64,000 bases of DNA from Mesostigma viride (lineage: Eukaryota > Streptophyta > Mesostigmatophyceae > Mesostigmatales > Mesostigmataceae). A model generated the notes under the pieces. The model saw only the letters and a list, made by a program, of their open reading frames with translations. It searched no databases and was not told the origin of the DNA. A program made the translations under genes and the position numbers. The stretch is from assembly GCA_009746045.1 (NCBI GenBank), contig RPFO01000022.1:748036-812035 (forward strand), in the 5' to 3' direction. This document shows positions 1 to 10,350 of this stretch, one piece after another; the first letter of the stretch is position 1, and each line of letters opens with the position of its first letter.

Positions 1-740
1 TGTCAACCGGCGCATGGAGGCTTTCTTTCAGGACGGATATGCGTCGTCTCCGTCCTGGCTGGGGTCGCCGGCGTGTCGACTGGGCCTCATCCCGCTCAAG
101 GCGGGCTAGGAGGCGTGTAAGGCTGGTAAATTGGCGGGAAGGTTGACCGTGGCGTGCCTGGCGACCTTGCATCCTGATCATGCTCGCACGGTGCGACATG
201 AGGATGGAAAGGGGCTTGTTTATAAAGGCTGTGCCCAAAGCCTATTGTACCGCGAGGCCGCGAGGGTGTGCCCTTACCGGGCGCCATCCATACCCGGGAC
301 GTGCGTAGACGATGATGACGCAGCTGGGGCGGGCCTGGTACGGCCTGACTTGTGCCGCTTGTTAGGAGCCTGCGCCTCCGTGCGCTGGCCGTTGATGAAT
401 AGCACGGGGGTGTCGTGGACGAGGCGGACGTAGACCTTCTGGCCATCCTGCCTGGCCTTGATCGCCACGTCGCTGCCCAGCAGACCATTCTTGATGACTA
501 GCTGGGCCGGTGAGAGGAGGTCGTCGAGGCTCGGCGCGTTCCTCCCGCCTAGGAGCTTGCGGGCCTGGAGTACCTTCACCTTGCTGGCCACATTCGCAAA
601 GGTCACCCCGGGATGGGGCCAGGCTGGCCCGCCATCCAGGCTGCCGACTCAATGCGGATGCGTTCGTTGCCCAGTTGCAGCCTGCCCACGATGAGGCTGT
701 GGTACAGGCGTTGCGCTAGCATCAGGTCCGTTTCAGGCTG
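1..740 (-). pseudogene. Fragment of an L1-ORF1p-like retroposon protein
   Basis: The minus-strand reading frame at 274-606 (110 residues) resembles the C-terminal part of the ORF1-type proteins elsewhere in this window: a segment with LLSPAQ, then a KVYVRLVHDTPVLFING stretch. This parallels the LTPAQ and KVYWRGGDLYVNKK segments of the intact protein at 61504-62952, in the place where L1 ORF1p-type proteins have their C-terminal domain. No complete frame and no start were found, and no reverse transcriptase follows. It is a decayed fragment; the rest of the interval shows no other recognisable feature. Confidence 0.45.
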
Positions 741-838
741 CTGTGCGACCTGGAAATACCGGACCACTATACTGCGTGCAGGTCCTCCTCGATAGCAGTC
801 TTGTGGGCTGCAGCCCCCCTGCGTGCGGCATCCTCCAT

Positions 839-1495
839 TGGATGGATGGATGGATGGATGGATGGATGGATGGATGGATGGATGGATGGATGGATGGATG
901 GATGGATGGATGGATGGATGGATGGATGGATGGATGGATGGATGGATGGATGGATGGATGATGGATGGATGGATGGATGGATGGATGGATGGATGGATGG
1001 ATGGATGGATGGATGGATGGATGGATGGATGGATGGATGGATGGATGGATGGATGGATGGATGGATGGATGGATGGATGGATGGATGGATGGATGGATGG
1101 ATGGATGGATGGATGGATGGATGGATGGATGGATGGATGGATGGATGGATGGATGGATGGATGGATGGATGGATGGATGGATGGATGGATGGATGGATGG
1201 ATGGATGGATGGATGGATGGATGGATGGATGGATGGATGGATGGATGGATGGATGGATGGATGGATGGATGGATGGATGGATGGATGGATGGATGGATGG
1301 ATGGATGGATGGATGGATGGATGGATGGATGGATGGATGGATGGATGGATGGATGGATGGATGGATGGATGGATGGATGGATGGATGGATGGATGGATGG
1401 ATGGATGGATGGATGGATGGATGGATGGATGGATGGATGGATGGATGGATGGATGGATGGATGGATGGATGGATGGATGGATGGATGGATGGATG
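839..1495. repeat. (GGAT)n microsatellite, about 650 bp
   Basis: Uninterrupted GGAT units fill this stretch, with a single phase slip near 959-961 where one G is missing. Every long frame across it (WMDG on plus, HPSI on minus) is a by-product of the repeat. Collapse or expansion in assembly is possible. Confidence 0.98.
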
Positions 1496-1689
1496 GTGCA
1501 AACAGTCCTACCGGTCTAATCTATATCTACATCAGCTACCTACAACATCTATCTAACAGTGCTCATTCTAACTATAACATCTATCTCAGTAGACAGCCTC
1601 ACGCTGCCCTAGGGGAGCTGTCTGGCGTGCCTCCCGCGGGTTTGCATGCACACGCGGGCGCTTCCCCACAGGGGGGGGCTCGTTGTCCT

Positions 1690-2112
1690 CTATATGACCT
1701 GGGCCCACTTGGCCTTGTCCATCATCCTCGTCCAAATCACGGAGAGGCTTAGGCCCCCCATGTCCTCTACTAGCTGTTCTTTGAAGGTGCGGGCCTTGCG
1801 GCGTCTAACATCACTGGGCCCAGCCCACGTCAGCAGGTGCCGGCCAGGCTGAGCTGGTCGCAGTCCTGCGGGGGGGCCGCGTGAGGTGTCTACCTGGTTG
1901 GTGCAAGCTAGGTGCGGCTACGAGCTATAGCTGCAGGCGCCGCTGCTTAATGGTGCTGGTGATATATGGCATGCCCTGGTACAGGTCCTCATTGCGGACA
2001 TGAGCAGCATATCCTACTCTGAAAATGGAGCGCAGCATGTTGGTGACCGCGCCGTCCAGCTTGCGGGCCAGGTCGGCGGTGAGGGTCCACGTCTCGGCCC
2101 CATACGTGAGAA
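1690..2112 (-). pseudogene. Decayed RTE-like LINE, C-terminal coding fragment
   Basis: Read on the minus strand from 2112, the sequence follows the C-terminal part of the intact LINE at 57030-57260: a TYGAE-W-TLTA segment, KLDGAVT-ML, then LYQGMPYI and KQRRL. Frames are broken. It lies beside a plus-strand fragment of the same family (2256 onward), so two copies sit back to back. Confidence 0.65.
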
Positions 2113-2255
2113 CCGTAATACATCATCCTCAATGCATTCATCATGAATATATATTGAAAATGAAAATAACTTACATCAGACGGAGTGAAAGCACCCAATC
2201 AAACATTATTATGTGGCTAAGATGCCTGATCGAGCTTGAGCCTTTCCTCCGCGGT

Positions 2256-3970
2256 GTTTGCAACCGGATTCTACGAGATGGCCTCGGACCCCCCGCCGAC
2301 GTATTCAGAAGACCGCTTTCCGCGCCGGGTCATGCCCTACAAGGGCAAGCCTGGGTCCGCCGCGGATACCGGCAACTACCGCGGCGTATGCCTCCAAAGC
2401 TGCGTGCTGAAAGTCTTCATGCGTCTCCCGCTGAACCGCATGCGCGCCAGCCTGGATCCCCACCTAGGTGAGTCCCAGATGGGCCACCGTGTTGGTCGCA
2501 ATTGTGTTATGGTCATTTGGCTCAATTACCGTGCGCCGCCTGATATCGAGGAAGTGGGCCGCCTGGCCCCCGGCCTCTTGCCATTGCTACTAGTGATCTT
2601 CGTGGATTACACCAAGGCATACAATACTGTTATATATGGGACGCCCTGTGGGTCAGGTCCTTCACCTGTTCCGTGTCCCATCGCCCGGGTACATCGTTGA
2701 GATCATCTATGAAGGGTGTGGCAGGGCTGTGTGCTCTCCCCATATCTATTCATCATTATGGTGGACTATATTATGCGGGGTGCACAAGCCCGCTTTGCCC
2801 GGGTGGAGGGGCGCCCGCCGGGGATCGAGGTCACGGAGTACGCCAGCTACGGCGGGGTTGACCCACCCTATCGCCTGAGCGATCTGATCTACGCTGATGA
2901 CACGACGCTCGTGGAAACCCCGAGTCAGCCCAGTTACTCTGGCTAGACAGCTTATCACTGGAAGGGTGGGTGGTGGGGCTTATGATCAGCAAGAAAACGG
3001 AGGTCATGGCCATCGGCTTCCCTGCTGGAATAGCCCCACCCACCCTCCTCTTGCTGCTGGACGGCAGCCCCGTCCCTGCGGCGGCGACTCGCTTCAAGCG
3101 ATCCTTGGCAGCTGGCTTCCCTCCACGGCCGACGTCATTAACACCCGCATTGGCTAGGCCTGGGCGGCCCTCCGCCGCCTCTACTGGACCTGCCGCTGCC
3201 TGAGTGAGCGACGCAAGCGCATTCTGTTCTTGAAAGGCCCTTGTCCTCAGCATCCTCCTTTACGGCTGCGAGGCGTGGGCCCTGGACCAGGCGCTGAGCC
3301 AGCAGCTTGACGGCACCGTCACTAGACTGCCCCGTCATATATCCTCGGCGTCCGCTACCAAGAACGCCGCACCCGGGCCGAGCTCTATACTGCGAGCTCC
3401 CTCTTGTCACCCATACCATCCGACACCGCCGCCTCCTTCTTGCCGGCCAGATGTCTTGCCCGCACAGACCAGGTGAATACCGACGGTGGGCCCTAAATAA
3501 GAAAGTAAGTACTTGCGTGTCATGCGCAAAGGCATGCCACGGAGTACTATGCTAATCTCATTAGAAAAATAATGACACAAAAGTTTAATTAAACAAATAT
3601 CGTCTGCATCATCCCCCAACCGTTAAGCACTAGATGGGGATGTAATCCTCATCCGAGCTGTCCTCTACTGTAATGGCAGACGAGGCGGTAGTGTAGCGGC
3701 TATCCTCAGGACCAATAACCTCCACCTGCGGACTTCTACCCTGGCTAGCAACGGGCCGCGGGGCCCGTGGGGAGAAAACAGGAGCATACCCCTCGGGAAG
3801 GTGCTTATCGCAGATGGCAGCCCATTTCTCCCTGTCAATCATGCGGGCGCGGAATCATGTGGGCCCTGCCGGGGGGCTTAATTAAGACGGGGCTGACGGG
3901 CCAACCAGGTAGACACCTCCTCGGCTATGGCAGGGTCCCCTTGTCCCATCGCAATTACCCACTGGCAAAC
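2256..3970 (+). pseudogene. Decayed RTE-like LINE reverse transcriptase
   Basis: Several frames together recover the RT core of the intact LINE at 54056-57697: NYRGVCLQS near 2370, LDPHLGESQMGHRVGRN near 2450, IFVDYTKAYNTV near 2600, WQGCVLSPYLFIIMVDYI near 2720 and LIYADDTTLVE near 2885, so the YADD box is visible. Stops and frameshifts break it throughout. After 3494 it is interrupted by another element (3495-3858), and the coding sequence resumes at 3868 with the region matching LAGPQRLGQPGRHI. It is a dead copy. Confidence 0.85.
3495..3858 (-). mobile_element. 5'-truncated retroposon 3' end (SSDEDYIPI family)
   Basis: A 364-bp insertion flanked by a 9-bp target duplication, GTGGGCCCT at 3486-3494 and 3859-3867, splits the LINE fragment. 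On the minus strand it carries the end of a reading frame (3630-3842, 70 residues) that starts near MIDREKWAAICD and ends SSDEDYIPI-stop. A short 3' untranslated region and an AAGTA/CTTA-like tail follow. An inverted second copy lies at 4073-4437 and a third piece at 44896-45073. The parent element is not in the window and the protein is not one I recognise. Confidence 0.75.
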
Positions 3971-4072
3971 TTGGGCGCACCCGGCACCGGCGCGGCGCGA
4001 CCCGGACCTATGTGACGTACACAACTGCTTGAAGATGCAGGGCTTCTGGGACTATCCGTACTGACTCCGCAC

Positions 4073-4437
4073 CCGCATGATTGACAAGGAGAAATGGGCT
4101 GCCATCTGCGATGAGTGCTCACCTTCCGGCCTGAGGGGTATGCTCCTGTTTTCTCCCCACGGGCCCCGCGGCCCCTTCAATGCTAGCCAGGGTAGAAGTC
4201 CGCAGGTGGAGGTTATTGGTCCTGAGGATACTAGCCGCTATGTACACTACCGCCTCGTCTGCCATTACAGTAGAGGACAGCTCGGATGAGGATTATATCC
4301 CCATCTAGTGCGTAATGGTTGGGGAATGATGCAGACGATGTTTGTTTAAATTTTGTGTAATTATTTTTTTTTCTAATGAGATTAACATAGTACTCCGTGG
4401 CATGCCTTTGCGCATGACACGCAAGTGCTTACTGAGC
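4073..4437 (+). pseudogene. Second copy of the SSDEDYIPI-family 3' end, inverted
   Basis: This is the reverse-complement partner of 3495-3858, about 90% similar by eye, so together they form a roughly 360-bp inverted repeat with a 215-bp spacer. The frame begins MIDKEKWAAICDE at 4077 but is shifted relative to the other copy. Among the causes are a GGCC insertion at 4126-4131 (TTCC to TTCCGGCC) and a TGTA insertion near 4240. Confidence 0.75.
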
Positions 4438-4877
4438 CAACGCTACTGAACAAGAGAGGCACGACATAATAATTACGTACAGCCGGCATGCCGACCGCTG
4501 GGACACGCGATCCACACCGCGGAACATGAAGTAGAAATGCGGAGCAGCCTAATAACCGTGCTGCGCCGCAAAGCTAGTCAGCCCGCGCGTGCGGCGGAGC
4601 AAGATATCAGCCACAGCCCGGGTAAGCGCTACCGAAAGGCGTTGGCGCCAATACGATGTCCAGGTCCGTGCTGCCCAAGGGGGGGTAATTAATAACCGTT
4701 CACGAGTAAATCTCTATCTGTACATATCGCTGGAAGAGCACAAAAACGACAATATATCAGCTAGTATATGTACCTGGATTGATTTCTGCGCCAGCTGGTT
4801 GAGTCTTTCACATATCACAACACCTTTCCTATATGGAGACTGGCTGGCCGTGCATAATTAGCTTATTAATTTATTGT
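4438..4877. other. No gene seen
   Basis: Mixed-composition DNA with no convincing frame. A LINE-like fragment is possible but I could not align it. Confidence 0.4.
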
Positions 4878-5045
4878 CACGTTCAGGCTGGGTCACATGG
4901 GTACCGATAAAGGAACCTTCAACCCCTACTGTACACACAATGAGGAGGGAGGGCGCCCTAGCTTCTCTCACTGCTTCAAGTGGGCAGACCACAGAGGACT
5001 CTCTCTGCATCTGTGTGCACAAAACCAACTGTGGGTGCAATACAA
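4878..5045 (-). repeat. 3' end of ORF1-only retroposon (family of 61096-63125)
   Basis: This 168-bp stretch aligns with the 3' untranslated region at 61130-61290: GGGTACC/GGGTGCC, AAAGGAACCTTCAACCC, GAGGGCGCCCTAGCTTC, CTCTCACTGC and TGTGGGTGCAATACAAC appear in the same order. No coding part is attached, as expected for a 5'-truncated retroposed end. Another partial copy lies near 8785-8890. Confidence 0.75.
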
Positions 5046-5458
5046 CAGGAAGTAGCAAAAGCGCAGCGGATGCAGTAAGGCTGCCCCATCGATCGTCCAG
5101 AGGCCACAGATAGGCTTGGAACTCATTGAGAGCTGCCGGTTTGGCCGGTTTGGGACATGAAGGCCTCTCCCGGGGCCTGAGGGATTGTAGGGGCACACCC
5201 AGGGTTCACCCACAAAACCCATGGATAGCATGTCCATAAGGACTTTGACCGCATTCAGTGCACGCACTGGCCAGTCTGTGCACACCAGGTGCAACATAAT
5301 GAATCGTATATTACATGAACACTCACGGGTTGCTACGCCAGTATTTGTTCAGAACGCATATTGCGGTCATACCCCGACTGGGATTTTGTCAATCAGCCCA
5401 GGACTCGTGCCATCCCAACTTAACACGCACAGGGCGACCCCGTGTCACCCCACCCCGT

Positions 5459-5584
5459 TCAGTGGGGTGGCTGAGGGTATAATGCTGGCTGCACTGCACC
5501 AGCTCCCATGACTTGCACTGGGGGTGGCGCACCGTATGACACCGGCGGTGGGTTCATGGAGTTGGGCATCGTCATGCCATGGAC
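5459..5584 (-). CDS. PLAC8-family protein, exon 4 (C-terminal)
   Basis: Last exon of the minus-strand PLAC8 gene. The acceptor is GCAATGCAG just before the exon, and the frame reads VHGMTMPNSMNPPP and on through a proline-rich tail to PQPPH-stop (TGA, 5459-5461). It adds 41 residues after the core domain. A proline-rich, low-complexity tail after the PLAC8 core is common in the family. The join to exon 3 preserves the frame (AAG then GTC), which supports the model. Confidence 0.8.
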   Translation of the reverse strand, partial: VHGMTMPNSMNPPPVSYGAPPPVQVMGAGAVQPALYPQPPH

Positions 5585-5849
5585 CTGCATTGCCATGCAC
5601 ATAGAGAAAATGGTATGTCATCATTAGGATTGAACACAGAAGGTATCCCAGGCCCTTAGCCTGAAGTCCAACTGTGCAGGATTGACAGCTTGATCAAATA
5701 ACTAAAATGTTGTGGGGTCAGTGGTCAAATTCTTACTGTCACATTCATCATCACTGCCCCAACGAAGAAAAAAATGACGGCCTTTGAATTCACATACTAC
5801 TACTTGAGCATGCACCCTTGGCAGTTAAGTCTCATCTCTCATCGCTTAC

Positions 5850-5991
5850 CTTGAGCTCCCTGGCTTCCTGCAGGTAGGAGCAGCACGTGCACCACCAGTG
5901 CATGCAGCAGTCGCCGGCCTCCGACCCTGGGATGCCAAACCTCTGGCGGATCTTGCCGCGGAACTGGTAGCTGTAGATGCAATGGAGGCTT
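5850..5991 (-). CDS. PLAC8-family protein, exon 3 (second half of core domain)
   Basis: Exon of 142 bp with acceptor GTCACAG and donor GTAAGC. It encodes SLHCIYSYQFRGKIRQRFGI, then GDCCMHWWCTCCSYLQEAREL, the second PLAC8 signature (CC, then CxxCC and Q-x-REL). It completes a glycine codon begun in exon 2, so the frame is kept. In PLAC8 proteins this half carries cysteines linked to metal homeostasis or membrane topology. That role is family knowledge, not shown here. Confidence 0.88.
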
Positions 5992-6860
5992 CTGTGACCG
6001 TGACGAACGCACCATGTGGGGAGGGCCAGAGACGTAGGGATTACAGGGGGAGGCCGCAAGATCGCGTTAGCCAGCCATTATGCATTGCATGGGTATAACC
6101 ACTCGACCAGACTTGCAATAGTGAATTGGCGACATCACATGGTATCAGTCACAGGTCCCTGTACCAGACCATGACTACCGCAACTTGGGCAGGGGTGCAC
6201 ATGTGCCGTATCCATGAGACACCCAGCGCGGCCAGAAATCTGGAGAATCCGGGCCAGGGTGCCGTATGCCCACGAAGAGTGCACATAATTATTTGCGCAA
6301 TACACTTTGCTCGATGCGCTGGTCTGCATATTAGCAGCTGGAGGATACTGCGTGAGAGGGCCGCCAGTTTTGAGTCACTAATCGCGAAAAGCAGTACATA
6401 CCTGGTGATCCCAGCCCGTTATCAACACAAGGCCAGGAAGCTGAATCAGCCTTACGCAGCTGCTGCCAAATTCCCAGATGGCATGTTCCAATTATGCCTA
6501 CACACCACCCGCATTCAAGGCGTACCTGATATAAACTTTGCAGGCCGCAAAGTGAAACGGCCTCGCCACCTACCCCAAGAACACGGTTTCACTCAGAGAG
6601 ATTAATACCTGCTGGTCGTTGCGTCTGCATCAAGGCATCTGCCAATCCAGGGAGCCACAACATTGCCATGATGGCCGACGGGTACATCTATCTATGAAGC
6701 TGTAACTTCAATAGGCCAATAGTACAGTAGTCGATCGAACCGCTGTTACTGTAGCACAGGTAGTCCAACAGAGATTTTGTTCAGAATCCATGCCAACAGA
6801 TGAAGAGCGTGTGTGAAATAGCCGCCAAGCGATGCCCACATATCACTGAGCTATACATAC

Positions 6861-7016
6861 CCGATATACAAAAGGATGCCGGCGATGCCGCCGGCAATTG
6901 CGCAAGGCGTCCCATCCACGATCTCAGCATACTGGCCGAACGTCACGCACGGGAACCAAAAGGCCATACAACACTTGAAGACGCCATCATCGCAACAGTC
7001 TGCGCAACCCGTCGAC
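6861..7016 (-). CDS. PLAC8-family protein, exon 2 (first half of core domain)
   Basis: Exon of 156 bp with acceptor TTTTGCGCAG and donor GTATGT. It encodes STGCADCCDDGVFKCC, then FWFPCVTFGQYAEIVDG and a hydrophobic glycine-rich segment (AIAGGIAGILLYIG). This is the first PLAC8 signature (W-STG-C-DCC, PCVTFGQ-AEI-D) followed by a likely membrane segment. The invariant tryptophan before STG is built across the exon 1/2 junction (TG then G), strong support for the splice model. Confidence 0.9.
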
Positions 7017-7182
7017 CTGCGCAAAAGACGACATATTGCCAACGGTTTGTAAATAATTAGAAGTTAAAGCAAATTTGGTAGAAAGCGGTTGTAGCGTAAA
7101 CGTAGTTAATGCAACGATCGAACTCCTGCAACCGCAACATGCAGCGTATCAATGTACATGACAATAGCGGCGGAGAGCTCAC

Positions 7183-7280
7183 CATTGTCCGGCAGGACCG
7201 GCGACGCTGCCGTTCATGGTTTTCCACTCGGGGTTGGCCGGCGGGGCCGGGTTCACCGGAGGCCCGCTCTCAGCTCCCAT
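7183..7280 (-). CDS. PLAC8-family protein, exon 1 with start codon
   Basis: The ATG at 7278-7280 opens a 98-bp exon that encodes MGAESGPPVNPAPPANPEW, then KTMNGSVAGPAGQ and the first two bases of a tryptophan codon, ending at donor GTGAGC. Spliced to the three exons downstream (7016-6861, 5991-5850, 5584-5459) it gives a 173-residue protein, a normal size for plant PLAC8/PCR/CNR-type proteins. These are small cysteine-rich membrane proteins implicated in metal transport or cell-size control in plants. An internal Met at residue 22 is an alternative start. No promoter motif was recognised. Confidence 0.8.
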
Positions 7281-8784
7281 TTTGTTTCAAAAATGCCGAA
7301 AGGAAAACCGGATTGTGCGCCGCAGCTGGAAGCCCACGCACACTACAAGCAGCGCGCGGTTAGCGAAAGCACAGCAGCGAGGTGACGAACTTGATGAACG
7401 AACGTATGGTAATATGTAGTCAACGACGAGAGATATGTTTAGTTAGCCCAGCTCATTGTTTATGGCAATTGGCAGGCAGGCGGGTAAGAACTTAGAACCG
7501 TACAATCTAAGGTTCGCTGGTTTTGACAACAAGCTGTGCTTTAGTTCACACGGAAATGTGCACGTGCCGGACTGCCAAGCGCAACCGCGTGGCAGCATTT
7601 CCGAGCTGGCAGCCTGGCACGCGCTGAGATTTTTTGAGGGCTTCCCAGTTGGCGTCCGGGCCTGTCCGGGTCTCCATTTTTAGCTGGCTCAATACTGTAG
7701 ACTTTGACAAGTGGATTTTCACCCGGCGGCCTGAAGGGGTCATGGCCGCCAGCATCATCAATCGTGCAACAAACGGATGGGGTCACAGTCACCACGTGGC
7801 GCGTGGCGCGTGCCGCGCAATTAGGTACTGTATGTATGTTGTGCGCTATGTATGCTGCCAACCGCTGATGGCCTGTTCCGGTGTTCCCAGCGTTATTTGT
7901 GCAGTCGCACCGGTGATGAGCAGCGATGATTTTTACAAGTAATATATTACTAGTTTGACAAAATATTATCAAGCAGGTTGGGCACGCTTCTGCGAATTCG
8001 TATGCGGTTGTTGGTGCCGCCGAAGCCTGCGGGCTAGTTTGACCATCAGTCATATATTCAGTTTGCGGCAGATACCTAGCACACATACCGAAAATATCTT
8101 AGTGGACGGTCCGCATCCACTTAACCGCGATTGACCAACTCAAGAGGGCCGGTGAGATAATCTTGGTTTTAATTTTGTCGGTGCATGCTTCGTGCTCGAA
8201 CATTTGCGAAAGAATTGGGATGCCTCATCTATGTGACCAGCACCTTCCCGAAGGGCTTGGCACCGGTCCATTCGTTGTGGACCACCCGCGTGCGGCCCAC
8301 GAGCTTGTACGTAGCCTACATGCATAGAAACTTTATTGCCGGCCCTGACGCCAACTCCATTGTTGAATGTAACTCGCATGCCGCCTCTCTGGGGCATGTG
8401 GCATGGTACAGATTGATTGGTGCATTAGTGGATTCATTCACGTGCATCCGTTGGGCGTTGGGCGTTGGGCCATCGGTCTTCATGGGGTACAACTGTTGGG
8501 GTACAACTGTTTGAGTAGGTATCTACGTACGTCTTTCATTCCGGGTATATGCACAGCAAGAAGGGGAAAGACACTATGGGCCGAGCTGCTTTAGAACTCT
8601 CCGTCATTGGAAGGGAAGCTCACCGGGAAGGTCTCATAGCCTGAACTACTACATGGGTCGATCACTGAACAATTATGTGATAGAGTAAGATAGAGCCAAT
8701 TCAGATCAAGCAATATGGCCAGCATGATGACGCGTTTGCACTATTGATAAGGTAATTGACAAGCACTTCTGCGAATGCGTCACG
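7281..8784. other. Upstream of PLAC8 gene; possible unassigned terminal exon
   Basis: No complete gene was found. On the minus strand near 8310-8230, after a GCATGTAG acceptor-like site, a frame reads YKLVGRTRVVHNEWTGAKPF, then GKVLVT-stop. It looks like a real C-terminal exon of an enzyme, but I could not build upstream exons or name the family. The rest is non-coding by eye. Confidence 0.3.
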
Positions 8785-8900
8785 TTGGTACAATAAAGAA
8801 ACTTCAAACCACTATAAACAGTGAGGAGGGAGAGCGCCCATGCAAGCTTCTCTAAATCACTGCCGCAAGCGTGGGCAGGCAACATGTATCAGTATATCGT

Positions 8901-8970
<70 letters not shown>

Positions 8971-9362
8971 TCCTCCCTCTCCTCTCCTCCCTCCCTCCCT
9001 CCCTCCCTCCCTCCCTCCCTCCCTCCTCCCTCCCTCCTCCCTCCCTCCCTCCCTCCCTCCCCCTCCCTCCCTCCCTCCCTCCCTCCCTCCCTCCCTCCCT
9101 CCCTCCCTCCCCCTCCCTCCCTCCCTCCCTCCCTCCCTCCCTCCCTCCCTCCCTCCCTCCCTCCCTCCCTCCCTCCCTCCCTCCCTCCCTCCTCCTCCCT
9201 CCCTCCCTCCCTCCCTCCCTCCCTCCCTCCCTCCCTCCCTCCCTCCCTCCCTCCCTCCCTCCCTCCCTCCCTCCCTCCCTCCCTCCCTCCCTCCTCCCTC
9301 CCTCCCTCCCTCCCTCCCTCCCTCCCTCCCTCCCTCCTCCCTCCCTCCCTCCCTCCCTCCCT

Positions 9363-9457
<95 letters not shown>

Positions 9458-9462
9458 TCTTT
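8901..9462. repeat. Compound (CT)n-(CCCT)n-(CT)n microsatellite
   Basis: CT repeats (about 8905-8966) change to CCCT/CCT units (about 8967-9370) and return to CT (about 9371-9462), giving a symmetric polypyrimidine tract of 560 bp on the plus strand. Such tracts can form triplex DNA. All SLSL, LPPS and EREG frames across it are artefacts of the repeat. Confidence 0.97.
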
Positions 9463-10350
9463 GCATCATGTTGCAGGCCGACCCAACTGGTTTTTGGTGG
9501 TGATACAACGAGAGATACTACCACGGGCATGTCATAGTTGATGATGTGGCCACTTCAGATTAGCTTGTGCAAGGCTGCAGGTGTTTGAATCGATCAACAT
9601 CAATTAGACAACCAGTGCCGGGGGTAAATCTGGAGAATCCATGGCAGCTCGAGCTTGCTCTGCTCACTTATCCCCGTTTGTTGATCCGTTTAGGAAGATG
9701 GAGGTTAATGAATGGCCGGAGGTGGAAATGTGTAGCTGTGTACACACACACATGCGCGCGCGTGTTCAGTGCGTTCGCATGCATACATGTCCATGTATCA
9801 AGGAGACAACCAGCGCAGGCCAGAAACGGAAAAGGAGACAACCAGCGCATGTCCATGTATGTCTTGATCGCACGTACCTCACTTTTATATTGTACATTAA
9901 TTAGAATATAGTGCATATGGCATGGCATGCAGCGTACATGTGCCTAGAGCTTGCTGTATGATTGTGCACACCCACTGCAGCATGTGCAGTGGGCCAGCCT
10001 AGCCATTATGGAGAGAGATCGGTCGGTCCCCATTAGTTGTAGCGCCCGCGGCCGCCATATGCCTGCTATAGTTGCATGCAGCCAGCAGTGAGATTGCGAT
10101 CTAGCTAGAAGCCAGTGTGGAAACGAGCTAGTGAAACCTTTCTTTCCCCTTGAGTGAAATTAAACGACCTTTGTCTCTTTGATATTAGATTGGTTGAATA
10201 TAGTTCGTTTTCGGCTAGGAGGCGTGGCCTTTGCATGACGGGCAAGAGGATTTCAGCCGTGGGCAACCAAGCACACATGTCGTCGGGCTAGTCCGACGAG
10301 TGCGCACGTGAACCGGCACTCCCGGTCACACACGACACCATAGAGATAAT
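9463..10350. other. Intergenic; short dispersed motif
   Basis: No gene seen. The motif AATCTGGAGAATCC with nearby CAGCTCGAGC (about 9628-9655) and CCAGCGCAGGCCAGAAA (about 9819-9836) recurs at 6225-6250 and, inverted, at 16205-16255. It is a short dispersed repeat of unknown origin. Confidence 0.35.

Noticed and set aside
767-1752. Long frames of WMDG or HPSI repeats
   Set aside because: They are translations of the GGAT microsatellite in all phases; no unique sequence is coding.
5046-5300. Possible coding fragment PICGLWTIDGAALLHPL on the minus strand
   Set aside because: It reads like protein for about 70 residues, but I could not assign a family, a start or splice sites, and it lies just downstream of the PLAC8 gene.
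8821-9541. Frames of SLSL, LPPS and EREG repeats up to 238 residues
   Set aside because: Products of the CT/CCCT microsatellite; open in several phases and on both strands.
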